DNA from: Mycocentrospora acerina
Taxonomy: Eukaryota > Ascomycota > Dothideomycetes > Pleosporales
Assembly (NCBI GenBank): GCA_022701365.1
Contig: JAKUHH010000151.1
Location: 215,001 to 279,000 of the forward strand
Reading direction: 5' to 3'
DNA length: 64,000 bases
In this document: positions 46,209 to 57,713 of the stretch, piece by piece
Layout: the number at the start of each line of letters is the position of its first letter
How positions within the stretch are numbered: position 1 is the stretch's first letter
Position numbers and translations under genes: made by a program
Notes under the pieces: model-generated
The model's database searches: none
What the model was told of the DNA's origin: nothing
The model's input: only the letters and a program-made list of their open reading frames with translations

Positions 46209-46843
46209 TCACTCAACCTCCTCCCCCTTGACATCCCCACCGCCAGCCCAAAACCCATCTCCCAGCTCCAAATCCCGCACCTCCTCGCGCTTGATCTTCG
46301 GGACGCTGAACTCGTCGTCGTCATTATCAGCAGCAGCAGTAGAAAGATGCTTCTTCTCCACCTCCACGCCCTGCTTGGCCGTCTTGACCTTCTTCATCTT
46401 CATCTTCTTGCTTGGCGTGCCGTCTTCGTCGTCGTCGTCTTCATTTCCACCACCATCACCAGCAATATCGCACTTGGCGACAGAACCAGCAGCGCGGCGC
46501 TTCTTCCCTGACGGCGTCGAGGGCAACACCGACTTTCCAGAAGCAGCAGATTTCTTGGGCGTGCTGATGGTGGGTCCTGTAGCGGAGAGAGAGTCGCCGA
46601 TGAGTTTGAGCTTGCGCTTGATGCTGCCGAACATGACGGGGGCAGAGGAGGTGGTGTAGCCGGCTAGGAGGGCGAGTTTGGCAAAGTTGATCTATGGGGG
46701 AGGGGTTTGTTAGACAATAGTGGTGTTGTGATGTGATGGAAGGGGGAAAGATATACCTTTGGCTGGGACTCCATGCACTGCCAGGCGAGGGCTAGGACTT
46801 CGGTTTCGCGCGCGGAGAGGGTGGTTTCTTTGTTGGTGGCCAT
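46209..46843 (-). CDS. small nuclear-like protein, conserved N-terminus, function unknown
   Basis: Exons 46843-46757 and 46691-46209 with a 65-nt intron give 189 residues. The N-terminal 60 residues look folded (LSARETEVLALAWQCMESQPK then INFAKLALLAGYTT, FGSIKRKLKLIG), in the manner of a small helical DNA- or protein-binding domain seen in many ascomycete hypothetical proteins. The rest is charged low-complexity sequence: Lys-rich patches (GKKRRAA, KKMKMKKVK), an acidic run (EDDDDEDG) and a sumoylation-like KIKREE. Nuclear localisation is likely. No enzymatic motif is visible, and I give no function. Confidence 0.75.
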
Positions 46844-47393
46844 TGTGGGTTGTTATACGGGGATGCGGTATAGGCGTGTTGTGATTGAGTGGTGTTGGAG
46901 CGGTAGTGTGTGTGGGAGAGTGGAAAGGGAAGTAGTTTGAAAAAAAGTTCAAGGCGAGGGGAAAGACGATCAATTTATATTCTTAAAGGTCAGATAAAGG
47001 TGCTCTGATGACCGGTGAATTTGGGCTTTTTGGTTTCTTGGGTTCACGGTGAGAGCTGGTAGGGCAAGGTGAAAGGGTGCCTAAGAGTGGGTTCACTTTC
47101 ACTTTTGTTTGAGTTGGTCTATCCTTGCGAGGCAAGAATAAGATTGTGTGAACGTGCTGGAGTGAGTGAGGGCTGGACAATGATACGATCCTGAGCTTTT
47201 TTTTCAGTTATGCTTGGATGATCTTGTGGTGTGACATCGAGTATTGTAGTCACGAACGTGCAGTTGACTGCGATATTTTATTCCGCTACTTTCCTCCAAG
47301 AAGCCACATTTTTATGAGCAACTCTTCAGCAACGGATATAGTGCTGATATGGTATCATATATTGTACACGTGAGCTATGTTTTACACACTTCC
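46844..47393. other. intergenic: promoter of the small nuclear protein and 3' flank of PIG-U
   Basis: 550 bp, with no supported gene. AT content rises near the PIG-U 3' end. Confidence 0.4.
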
Positions 47394-48935
47394 TCATATC
47401 CGCGTGACCTCTTTACCCTGTAGCTCAGGTCGTTCTACGTCCAGTTCATCCCTCAATGCAGCAAATAGTGAGTCTCCAATAATGATCGACAATCCCAAGC
47501 TCCACACCAGCGTAATCGCGTAGAAGAAGTTGGCATTACCCGAGCCGGCGTAGATCCAAAGATGATAAAAGACAGGGCCCAAGAATGATGTATACAATAC
47601 AGCCGCTGATGCTAGGAAGGTGTAGCGCATCACTATGATGTAGTTAGCTAATAGATTCGTACATGATCGTGTTGCTCGATTTAGCTTACGTGGGAAGAGG
47701 TGCCTGAACAGGGGCACGAGAGACAGGTACAAGCCAGCATCTGCTATGCTAGGATAAGGGGTAAAGACGGCGAAGATGCCAGTCAATGTACAAGCCACAT
47801 ACAGTGGCTGCTTGTGAAGGCGAATGGTGAGGCCTGGCATGTAAGATGCTGCATGCAGCCAAAAGACGCCCAGGAAGAACTCGCGGAACGAGTCGAACAT
47901 TTCAATGAAAAAGTACCACCAGAGGCCCACATTTGGAGTAAGATCTGGAAGCAAGAGTCGTACGCCATACGTTGCTGCCAAGAAATCCCAGGAGTCTGTC
48001 ATGAATGCTGAGACGGACAGCAACGCGCCAATGGCAGCGACTAAGCCCAGGGTGTGGGCAATTGTGAATGACCAGACATTGGGAGTCTTGTTGGTCTTCA
48101 TGGCGCGGGCATCATACAGAAGGATCAACAGCGGCGGAAAGAGCAGGATGGGGTGCATGGACAGGTAGGCGGCGAGGGCTATGGCGAGGACAAAGGTGAT
48201 GCTGGCACCTGAAGATGCCTTGGCCATGGCAGTAAGGATGAACAGGTTGCTGAGGGACGACGTTGACCGCGCAATGCAGGTCGCGATAGTGAAGGGATTG
48301 AAGAGGAAACTGAGAAACATCAGCACAGTGTCCAGCAAGCCTGGGTGTCACGCGTACCCTGCAGCAATAGCGGTGCTACTCCATCTGAGATCCTTGCGTG
48401 AGGATGCGAACAAGCGCGTCACGACTGCCTGCCCACTCTGGGCGACCTGGGCCAATGCGTTTGCGCTCAGCAAATCGACGAGCGTGTACAGCAGGTTGGT
48501 GGCCAGCGGGGAGTGTGACGGATTGGGCAGGAGCGAGAAGAGAGGCAGCAGGAGGGGCGCTTGGTGGTAGACGCCGCCGTCGTAGGGCGAGACATTGTGC
48601 GTGTAGAGGAAGACGCCTTCTTGCACTGGGGGTGGGATTAGCACGTGCAGGGGTGGTAGTATCAGTAGTGGTGGTGATGGTAGTAGTATGGGTAGTAGGG
48701 GTAGTAGGGGTAGTAGGGGCAGTAGGGACAGTAGGGGCAGTAGGGGTAGTGGGGGTAGTAGTGGTAGTGATGGCAGTGGTGCATGCTACGTACACCTCTT
48801 GAAGCTCGTGACGGGCGTCGACACCTCGACACGGCCAGCCAGCAGCGCGGGCAAGGAGGGAAAGAGTGTAAAGAAGAGCAGGCGCACTGCCGCCGCGGCC
48901 CCGAAGAGGAGGGCCTTTTGCGTGTCGACGGGCAT
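47394..48935 (-). CDS. GAB1: GPI transamidase subunit PIG-U (Gab1/Cdc91)
   Basis: Exons 48935-48794, 48625-48358, 48309-47690 and 47632-47394 give 422 residues. Introns are 168, 48 and 57 nt. The donor GGT|gtacgt for intron 1 is needed for SFKRLQEGVFLY. Family blocks are visible: EVSTPVTSFKRLQEGVFLY (in part), NVSPYDGGVYHQAPLLLPLF, FLFNPFTIATCIARSTSS and WWYFFIEMFDSFREFFLGVF. About eight to ten hydrophobic helices are present, fitting an ER membrane protein. PIG-U is part of the complex that attaches GPI anchors to proteins, with a proposed role in anchor recognition. Intron 1 contains an expanded GTAGGG-type minisatellite. Confidence 0.94.
48655..48780. repeat. GTAGTAGGG minisatellite inside PIG-U intron 1
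   Basis: Tandem imperfect units ggtagtagg / ggcagtaggg on the plus strand fill most of the 168-nt intron, which is about three times longer than other introns here. Confidence 0.85.
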
Positions 48936-49261
48936 TTCTGGTCCTGTTCCTGGGCCTGATTCTATGCTTGGCGTGTGCTGCCGTCAATCCATGCCGTGTA
49001 GTTGTATGCTAGTGACGAGAGAAGACGCGCGGGTGCGGCAGTGGGTGTGGCTGGGCGGTGGCAGTGGCTGACTGTGGCTTGACTTGACAATACCCGTGAC
49101 TTGACATTACCTGTGGCTTGACATCAACCGTGGCTGTGCAAGCCAGGCAGGGATGGCGCCCCGGCTATTCGTCGGCCGCAGCGTCGCATCTCGAACTTTT
49201 TTGTCCCGCAGACTTCGCCCGTCTGCTCTCCACAGCATCTGCACGCAGCCCAGCATTCACA
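48936..49261. promoter_or_regulatory. divergent promoter of PIG-U and NOP7 with repeated CTTGACA motif
   Basis: 326 bp between opposing starts. At 49073-49131 a 17-18 bp element recurs three times: tgtggcttgacttgacaa, cgtgacttgacattac and tgtggcttgacatcaac. The copies are the same orientation and adjacent. Confidence 0.55.
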
Positions 49262-51363
49262 ATGGCCGGTCGCTCCAAGAAAAAGGGTCAGTCTGAATTC
49301 CCCTCAGCTCCCCCCTCCCTGCGCCTTTTCACTCTACTAACCAAAGCTCAGGCACCTCTGGTGCGGTGAAAAACTACATTACGCGCACTCGCGCCGTCAA
49401 GAAGCTGCAGATTTCTCTGCCAGATTTCCGCCGCCTATGCATCTTCAAGGGCATCTACCCCCGCGAGCCGCGCAACAAGAAGAAGGTCTCCAAGGGCTCC
49501 ACCGCCTCGACCACCTTCTACTACACAAAGGACATCCAGTACCTTCTCCATGAGCCGCTGCTCGCAAAGTTCCGAGAGCACAAGGCCGTCGCAAAGAAGA
49601 TTGGCCGCGCCCTCGGCCGTGGCGAGGCTGGTGATGCTGCACGCCTCGAGAAGAACCTCATGCCCAAGGTCAAGCTCGACCACATCATCAAGGAGCGCTA
49701 CCCGACCTTTGTCGACGCCCTGCGCGACCTCGACGACGCCCTCTCCATGCTGTTCTTGTTTGCCAACCTGCCCTCGAGCGAGTACATTCCCGCCAAGACG
49801 ATTGCCCTGTGCCAGCGCCTGACCCGCGAGTTTGAGCACTATGTCATCACCTCGCACTCGCTGCGAAAGTCGTTCCTGTCCATCAAGGGCATCTACTACC
49901 AGGCCACCATCCAGGGCCAGGATATCCTGTGGCTGGTCCCCTACCGCTTCGTCCAGCGAACCGGTGGAGACATCGACTTCAGGATAATGGGCACTTTTGT
50001 CGAGTTCTACACGACGCTGCTTGGCTTTGTCAACTACCGCCTGTACACATCCATTGGATTCGTGTACCCGCCAAAGTTCAACGCAAAGACTGACGAGCAG
50101 GGTGGTGAGCTGGCTGCTTTCCAGCTTGAGGGCAAGGGCCTTTCTTCAAACGGCGCGACCAACGGCGACGTTGAGGACGCTGAGATCAACCCCGAGGCGC
50201 AAGCGATTGCAGACAGGCTTGCAGCCATGTCAGACGCTGAGGATGACGACGAGGTCGAAGCCGTCGCCGAGCTTACTCTGGGCGAGGACGAAGAGGAGGC
50301 TACTGAAGGCATCGACAAGTTTGAGCCAACAGCCCCAGATGCCGACGTGCTGCCCCAACCGCAGGCCAGCAGCGCTGAGATTGCCTCTCTTTTTGCACCC
50401 TTCACCTTCTACCTGTCTCGAGAGACCCCCAGGGCTTCGCTCGAGTTCGTTTTGAAGGCCTTTGGCTGCAAGAGGGTTGGTTGGGACGGAATCCTGGGTG
50501 AGGGTGCATTCACAACCAACGAGTCTGACCCCGCAATCACACATCAAATCGTCGATCGCCCGTCGCTCTCAAATGGCGATTCAGCCCCCAGCGTACCGGA
50601 GACTGAGCAAGGTGGTGCCGCTGCTCCTAAGATTCAATGGCCCCGCTCGACCATGCCTGGCCGAACCTACGTCCAGCCCCAGTGGGTCTGGGACTGCATA
50701 AACCAGAGCAAGCTACTTCGCCCAGATCTCTACGCACCTGGCGCTGAGCTGCCGCCTCATCTGAGCCCATGGGTAAAGGCCAAGAAGGGAGAGTACGATC
50801 CCAACCTCCCCCTTGCAGCGCAGCAGCCAGACGGCGAGGCCGAAGCCTTTGAAGATGAAGGCGACGAGGAGGAGATGGCTGATGTTGATGACGAGGAGGA
50901 CTTGGATGCTGTCGTCGACCGCGAAGGCTCTGTCGAAGCTGGCGAGGGCATGGACGTTGCCGAGACTGATTCCGAGGATGATGATGACAGTGGTTCAGAC
51001 GCTGCTGCACCAAATGAAGAGTTTGACGGCTCCGATTCTGATGCCGAGTCCGACATCTCAGAGGGAGAGGCTGCACGTCTGCAACACCAGCGCGAGCTCG
51101 AAGCTGAGGCTACTGGCAAAACACTTGAGAAAGAGAAGCCCACCAAGAAGACTCAGAACGCCGCCATTCGCAAGAAGGCCGAGAAGGCGAGGCGCCAGGA
51201 GGAAGAGGAGCGCGACAGGCAGAAGATGATGTTGTCAAACAAGAAGCGCAAGCTGCTCAAGCGTATCGAATTCGGCGAGAACAAGCGCGACACTGAGGCT
51301 GAGGTGCTCAGGAGGAAGCGTGCGAAGATCGAAAAGGCCAAAGCTGCTGCTGAGGCGTTGTAG
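49262..51363 (+). CDS. NOP7: pescadillo homologue, ribosome biogenesis
   Basis: Exons 49262-49286 (25 nt) and 49352-51363 with a 65-nt intron give 678 residues. The start is MAGRSKKKGTSGAVKNYITR, standard for the family. The pescadillo N-terminal domain spans to about residue 280 (QISLPDFRRLCIFKGIYPRE, DIQYLLHEPLL, FEHYVITSHSLRKSFLSIKG in part). A BRCT domain follows at about 350-470 (FYLSRETPR, FGCKRVGWDG, YVQPQWVWDCIN). The C-terminus is acidic then a basic coiled coil (KKTQNAAIRKKAEKARR). With Erb1 and Ytm1 it forms the PeBoW complex needed for 27S pre-rRNA processing and 60S assembly in the nucleolus. Confidence 0.96.
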
Positions 51364-52192
51364 GATACATCAAAAATGCGTGGGCTGGCGTTAAAGCGGG
51401 TTGGTGTTTAGGGCAATAGGTCACTGCCCTGGTGCTATCTGTAGTCCTTTTTGTTTACCAAATGACCATTTGATTATGAACCTGACCCTCTGGCTATGAA
51501 CCTGGCCCTCTGATGATGAACCTGACCCTCTGATGATGACCCTGACCCTCTTGCCTGTTGTCCAAAATGTGCTCTGCTTCTTTAGAAATCCCAAAACGTC
51601 GAAGCCGAGGCGGTTTTCGAGCATTGTACGCACAGACGCATAGAAATTACTATATCTGTCGGTCTCTCTCCGAAATAAGTCGTCTTTCCCAATCAATATC
51701 CGGAAGGATTGAAACTTGATTACGCTTGGCAGGGTGTCGATTGGCTGCTCAGAACCCCTGTCACGGCGAATCCCTGGAAGAGGAAACCACCCACCACCTC
51801 AACCCTGCGATAAAACATCAACAACTTCATTGCTAAGCTGCGTTTGTCAGACTGAAGCTTCTCTGTTCTCCCCGAATGTTCTTCCAGCGTCGACTTGCGA
51901 GTATGTTTACTCAAGCCATCCATGTGTGATCGCAATGCACACGGCACATGGCGCACAAGCTATCCGGCAAGGTCGGGAGAACTGTTTCGACACTTCTTCA
52001 TTCGAAGGATTGAACCTCGGAGTCTTCCATGCAATATACAAATGAAGGCGCGCAAAGGCCTCATGTTGTTCAAAGCGAAGGATTCTTCTAGTGAAATGAT
52101 GCAAATATTATATCGTCCTGTCCACCATTTCTTTCCTTTGCTCAAATCACTACACTCTCTTCCAGCTCCTACTCAAGTCCCTCGTTCCAAAA
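51364..52192. other. intergenic with a 20-bp tandem repeat
   Basis: 830 bp between NOP7 and the haloperoxidase gene. Four tandem 20-bp units occupy 51471-51550. The last 100 bp are C/T-rich leader. ORFs are unsupported. Confidence 0.5.
51471..51550. repeat. 20-bp tandem repeat, four copies
   Basis: Units read tgattatgaacctgaccctc, tggctatgaacctggccctc, tgatgatgaacctgaccctc and tgatgatgaccctgaccctc. Confidence 0.9.
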
Positions 52193-53065
52193 ATGAAGAC
52201 TGTTTCTCTCCTGACGGCGTGCTTGGTGTCCTCTGCGGCGGCGTTCCCTTTGCTGCCAGAGGAACATGCTTGGAAAGCACCCGCATCGACTGATCGTATG
52301 ATAACCCCTCTCCTTTACTTTTAGATATCAGTTGCTGATGGAGAAAACATCAGGTCGATCCCCCTGCCCAATGGTCAACACTCTTGCCAACCACGGCTAC
52401 CTCCCACGAAACGGCCTTAACATCTCCATGGCCACCCTCATCACCGGTCTGCAAGACGGCGTCAACCTCGCCGAAGCAGCAACCCGACTTGTCGGCGCCA
52501 GAGCCCTCACAGCCTCCACAACCGGCAACCCAGAAACCTTCAACCTCGACGACCTAAACAGACACGGCTGTACGTATCCCTCTCTCTCCCTTCTACACCA
52601 CCTCACGATCCAAAAATCCAAGCCATCCTACTAACACCACCCCCAGTCATTGAGCACGACGGCAGTCTCTCCCGTGCCGACATCTTCTCGGGCGACAACC
52701 ACAGCTTCAACAGCACAATCTGGAAAAAGACATCCTCGCACTTTACCGCCCCCAAAATCACCATCCCCGTCGCTGCAGCAGCCCGCAAGGCACGTCTTGC
52801 AGACGCCCAGGCCCAAAACCCACAGTACAACTTCTCCGCCGCAGACGCCCAGTTCAGCTTCATCGAGACAGCGCTGTACCTCAGCATCACCGCCAACGGC
52901 ACGTTGAGCAGCGGTGCGAACGTTACGGGCGTGAGGGAGTGGGTCAATGTGCTGTTCAAGAAGGAAAGACTGCCGGTTAAGGAGGGGTGGACCAGGCCCG
53001 CCGAGGAGATTACTACCACGGCGATTTTGCAGCTCGTGGGCTTGGTGGGCGCAGCGTCGGCGTAG
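52193..53065 (+). CDS. secreted heme-thiolate haloperoxidase / peroxygenase (chloroperoxidase family)
   Basis: Exons 52193-52295, 52354-52569 and 52647-53065, with introns of 58 and 77 nt, give 245 residues, typical for short unspecific peroxygenases. The signal peptide is MKTVSLLTACLVSSAAA. The first splice gives RSPCPMVNTLANHGYLPRNG, whose PCP Cys is the heme thiolate ligand. The second gives GFIEHDGSLSRAD, with the metal-binding and acid-base Glu/His/Asp region. Sequons (NHS, NFS, NGT, NVT) suggest glycosylation. Such enzymes use peroxide to halogenate or oxygenate small molecules outside the cell. The substrate cannot be told from sequence. Confidence 0.92.
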
Positions 53066-53108
53066 AAGTGAGATTTCTAGCAAGACTTTTTTTTGGCATG
53101 GATGAGTT

Positions 53109-53134
53109 GTATGTATGTATGTATGTATGTATGT
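53109..53134. repeat. (ATGT)n microsatellite
   Basis: Six to seven tetranucleotides in the haloperoxidase 3' flank. Confidence 0.9.
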
Positions 53135-53601
53135 AGGCATGTTTATTTCTGGATGGATGGTATGCATGGGACGTTGGGCTGTGTATATGGACGCCAAATG
53201 TGGAAGAAGAGCATCATTTTGGAAAAAAAAAGATTTTTTGCATTTAAAGTTTAATTTATTCGTTCATTTTTCGAATTCAATTGTTGATTGCAATCAAACT
53301 TTCCCAAAGTTGATTTGATTCATCAGCTGGATCTGTCTGCCTGTGAGGATAAATGATTACACGCATGATGTTAATATTTTTCCCAATGTACTTTATATTG
53401 CGTCCGCGCGGTGCCGCACAAGAGACGGACTACAAGAATCCAGGGTCCCCCATGGCGATGAGACCGGAAAGTATCGAGAATAAATTCGATGCTTCCAGCG
53501 CTAACCTGCGTTGCGGCATCAAAGAATAACATTTAACCTATGTTGAATAGAGCCTCTGACTAAATATTAGCAGATGTCGAAGCAAAAGCCCAAGGTTGAG
53601 C

Positions 53602-53603
<2 letters not shown>

Positions 53604-53650
<47 letters not shown>
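53604..53650. repeat. (CA)n microsatellite
   Basis: About 23 CA dinucleotides, intergenic. Confidence 0.95.
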
Positions 53651-53652
<2 letters not shown>

Positions 53653-54345
53653 TCCGATCAGGTGAGATGCTTCTACCCTGCGAGGAGTAATGTGTTAGCA
53701 TCTACACTAGCAAGGAGACATGCCAGTGTAGATATACGTTTGAAAAATTGGTCAACTTTCACTCTATTCCATACTCGAAGTTTGAAGTGTACGGTTATCA
53801 CCTCGCTTGGAAGTGGTTGAGTATGTTTTCGATGGAACCGGACTGTACGTATACTTGAACGCTTCGAATGTTCAGACCCGTCGGGGGTTTTTTCCTCTTT
53901 TTTTTGTGATACAAATGTGAAGACTTTATCGGGAGTGTTGCGCGTTTGTCTGTCCACAATATTTTTTTTGCAGGATAGGTGGAGGTATTTGAAAGTCATA
54001 CGTGCGAGGTTTTAATTCACTCTCCGCATGCCGTCCATGTCTTGCGTGCAGCTGTCCGCCCTCTTTGTTCTTCCTTGTGTGAAACACTGCAGTTGCTACC
54101 TCATGGTCTTTGGAAGCTTGAGCTGGTTATCTACAATCATGGGGCGATGACGCACGAGTGAAAATAGAGGCTGTTTTGGATTTCACCATTCACCTTCATT
54201 GCAATGAGCTGCCTGTTTTATAGCTACGACTGCCCTGTTAGTCGTATACCAATTTGGTCACTCTTTGTGGTTACAAAAACAAACTTCTATAGTTAGCGCA
54301 AGCAGTCGAGGACGAGTGGAACAACTATTCACAGACTATCACGAT

Positions 54346-55378
54346 ATGAAGTCGTGTGCGGGGTTTTATTCGCCAGTGTCAGCCACGCTGGTTGCGGGCG
54401 CATCGAGTGAACAGTCTGGGACGCCGATGAGCATGAGCTCAGTTGTATCCGACCGCTGTACTCGTCATCCCACATTCTACATTCCCAGAAACTTGACGCA
54501 AGCGACTGTGACTGCAGACCCTCAGCTCAGGCGTCTGCAACAAGACCTCCTGATTCTGACCAGCTTCAACGACAACGATACTCTGCATTGGCAGCCATCG
54601 TGGTTCGAGAAAACTCTGTCTAGCCAACGGTTTTGGACCTTGCATAACCCACCGAATGTAGTCACCCAACGACTTCCCAGCTTACAGTACGGACGGCAAG
54701 TTTTCACACGCAGGATGCGATGCGCAACTGATCCACCGCCGTCCTACGTTCGGGATTGGGAGCACTGGCACCGGATATGCGACATCTACGGCATCCCGCA
54801 TGATTTTCTCTGTGAAGACCACGTCAGACTCATGCGTCTTGGACTTGCAAGGACCGAGGCCGGCGAGATGTGTCGTGAGTACTTCCACTGGTTCAACAGT
54901 TCCTCACGCATGCGCGCTAAACAACATAGCACCTCCTGTGTATCCCCTCTACCCAGAACCCCAACCCAGGCACCAAGGGCGATACATACTAGATTCATCA
55001 TCCTACAAAACTCACCTGCCCCGGAAGTTCCACAGCATACAACCCGCAGGTGTCATCGCTGAAGATGGTACGGAGTGCCCGACTGAGGTTGTTGTCGTTC
55101 ACTCAGACGGCGCGCTTTCAGTCGAAGATCGTGAGACCTTTTCCTCACACCTGCGTCCAAGCCAGTGGTCAGAAATCGACAGGTATGATGGGTATTGCGG
55201 CGACGAGCCGTACGTATGTGAGATTCCGATACCGAAAGATCGGGGGAAGGGGAGACGATGGAGCTATCTGCCATGGACAACGGAGCAGGAGGAAAGTTGT
55301 CGGCCGATCATGTTAAAACTGGGGGTTCGTAGTAAAAATTTGCTGAGTGAGGATGAAGAGGCACATGTGAATGTTTGA
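54346..55378 (+). CDS. hypothetical protein, unrecognised, two exons
   Basis: Exons 54346-54874 and 54930-55378 with a 55-nt intron (tgtc|gtgagt ... aacatag) give 325 residues; the splice reads GEMC-PPPVYPLYPE. The start is the first ATG, MKSCAGFYSPVS. There is no convincing signal peptide or membrane segment. Notable blocks are PQLRRLQQDLLILTSF, WEHWHRICDIYGIPHDFL, EDHVRLMRLGLARTEAG and a C-terminal YDGYCGDEPYVCEIPIP. The Trp- and Tyr-rich composition suggests a folded globular protein. I do not recognise any domain. It is probably a lineage-restricted fungal gene of unknown role. Confidence 0.65.
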
Positions 55379-55638
55379 AGGTTGTTTGTCTTGGATGTTG
55401 CGAACCTTTGAGATGGTTAAAGTCGAAAGGTCGGGCTATGCATGACGGCAGTTGAGGACGGGAAAAGTACCCCGTACATTTGTACGATGGTGCAACCTCA
55501 GGGGTAGTTTCTGCTTTAGTGCTTTCATCGTATACTGGAGTGTGGAAAACGGAAATAGATCGAAGAATTCTGCCGTTATATCAGATGGTGCAGGCGATGG
55601 CTTATGTGATAGAGGAGTACTTGGAAAATGACAACATT

Positions 55639-55920
55639 TCACTCAGTAAAGGGCATTCGGAACTGTCCTATACATCCCAGACTGATATTCCATTTATCTG
55701 GAGTCTCAACACCCCAGGAGTGACCGGACCAAGAACATCCTTGGAGACTAGCCCTTCGAGAGTCCCGGAAGGATACATCCCTAGTCATGGCCGATGTCTT
55801 TGTGAGCTTCATTATTCCAGAGGCTAATCCAACAAGTACTAAGATACCCCCAAGCTTAACGACCGATATGGCCGCCCCGCCTGTCGCGTACGTACCGCTA
55901 AGTCCGTGATGACATTGCAT
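55639..55920 (-). CDS. possible small membrane protein, low confidence
   Basis: From the ATG at 55920 the frame gives 93 residues: MQCHHGLSGTYATGGAAIS followed by a hydrophobic stretch VVKLGGILVLVGLASGIM and a polar tail SFRDSRRASLQG. The first 65 residues look protein-like; the end looks less so and may hide a missed splice site. I recognise no family. A chance ORF is possible. Confidence 0.25.
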   Translation of the reverse strand: MQCHHGLSGTYATGGAAISVVKLGGILVLVGLASGIMKLTKTSAMTRDVSFRDSRRASLQGCSWSGHSWGVETPDKWNISLGCIGQFRMPFTE

Positions 55921-57587
55921 ATCTGGTCTAAGGAACGGATTGAGCTCGATGAACACCCAACGGTGTCAGTAGCATGGTTACCCCCTAGTACACCAAGATA
56001 ATTTGAAGCGTTTGAGAATTTTAGGTCAAGATCTATCTAGTCGCGTTAAGTGAAAACTAGTCGAGGTCTGGTAGGTTTAGTACTGGGATCATTGACACGG
56101 CTTCACCGTAAATCGGACCTATTTCATCAGCCGTACTTGCAACAAGCTTTCGTATGCTCCTTGCCATTTTTTTTTCAATACTTTTGTATTGGCAAAGGAT
56201 TCAATATAGTTCGGTTGTCAGGAGGGGGTCCTATCCCATGAGACGAACACCCCTCCACACAAACTGGGCACGGTTCTTTCGCCCGGCGATATGTGCCGCT
56301 TCGTTGCCCTGTATTCACCCCGCTCAACTGATGATCTTCCCCAGGTTACAAACTGGAATAATAGCCCCGTATTCTCGGTGTCTGCTGCCGCACTCTTGGC
56401 CGCCATGGAGGCAGAACTTATTCTGTCGAGTTACTCGCAATTCAACCTAAAGTTTAAGTCTTGGGGAAACCAAAAAAATCTCTGTAATAGCCTTTTATTG
56501 CGGACTTGATCACTGGACTTCCTCAGGCTTTCTGTATTGGAAAGAGTGATCTCGGTGGCATGTATACTGGCAGCATATCGCAGCCGGGACGTGCATTCTT
56601 CACTCAAGGTCTTCACGACCTAGTCGCAGTCGGTACAAATTGGTGGAGATGCATAACCTGCAGCTAATAACATCAAACGCCTCTCTCGCGCATGTGCAGT
56701 CTGGCGGTCTGGCAATAGCGGGATCCTGAGTTGCGTTGAGTGTAGCGTACGGCTTCGCCGAGAGATGAACTTCAGGATGGCGGCGAATTAAGATTCTAAG
56801 AATATCGAGATAGAAGCTATCTCTCCGTGGTTTATCGGGCCTCCGTGCTGATCATGGAGTGGAGTGGATTGGAGTGGAGTGTCGTTGAAACATGGTGCCC
56901 AGCCAGAGACGCATCCCTACTTCGACGCTAGACAAAATTTGGCAAATGGGCGTGTTGCCTCAACTTAGCATGGGCAAAATGTGCCCTACAATTAGATAAT
57001 TCGGTATCGGAAAGTGCTCTCGAAAAGCCACAAACCTGGTTATTTTCAGTCGGAGATGGTTCCATACCCTTGTCGTCGTTGTAGATGGGGAGAAGTCCGA
57101 AATAGCATTCGCCTTCATCTCACTTCTCAGACAAAGCGGCTGGCCGTAGCAGTCAACATCAAAACATGAGGAACGATAATTTTTTCAGAATACAAACCAC
57201 CACGTCTACCGCATTTGCCTGGTGGCCTTAATAATCTTTGACTTCAAAAAGCAGCTTTTGGGTCACATGTACACCGCCACAGCACGCGCAAGCTGAGGTG
57301 TTATTACCGTGCGTTTATTCGTCTGACAAGCTAAGCCCAAAACAGGCAATGGTGAGCTACACTTCAGAAAAGAACACATGGTGGCGTGCGGTACGACGTT
57401 GGTGGGGTCTGGAAAAGCATCTAACGAATCGTGAATACATGGGTACTTGAGAAATTACCCAAAGCAGTATGTATGAAGATTTATGTTGAATGCTGTAGAC
57501 AGCATTATCCATTTTGGTACAGGTCCGCAAGGATTCAATGGTGCTCAACCATGACAATTTGAGAATAATTAAATGGATTACTACCTC

Positions 57588-57713
57588 TGACAATGCATGC
57601 TTAGCAGCATACAGTGGAGCTGGAACGGTCTGCAGGTGAAAGCTTAATGTAGCGTTGTGCCAACGAAAAACAACATCTCCTTCGACTACCCGGCCTTTCC
57701 ATCTACGAGCCTG
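57588..57713 (-). pseudogene. orphan exon-like stretch
   Basis: Between an acceptor (gcttatacag) and a donor-like gtagta lies an open 126-nt frame ARRWKGRVVEGDVVFRWHN and ATLSFHLQTVPAPLYAAKH, ending in ALSE. No start or partner exon was found. It may be a gene remnant downstream of the zinc-finger-like gene. Confidence 0.2.

Larger units (their letters stand above)
53066..54345. other. intergenic, simple-sequence-rich
   Basis: 1.28 kb with no supported gene. It contains (ATGT)n at 53109-53134 and (CA)n at 53604-53650, plus poly-A/T runs near 53223 and 53960. Confidence 0.45.

Noticed and set aside
48398..49071. Plus-strand ORFs rich in Gly/Ser/Val opposite PIG-U
   Set aside because: They are translations of the intron minisatellite and the antisense of PIG-U exons.
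51421..51696. 91-codon minus ORF downstream of NOP7
   Set aside because: Much of it is the 20-bp repeat translated; no domain.
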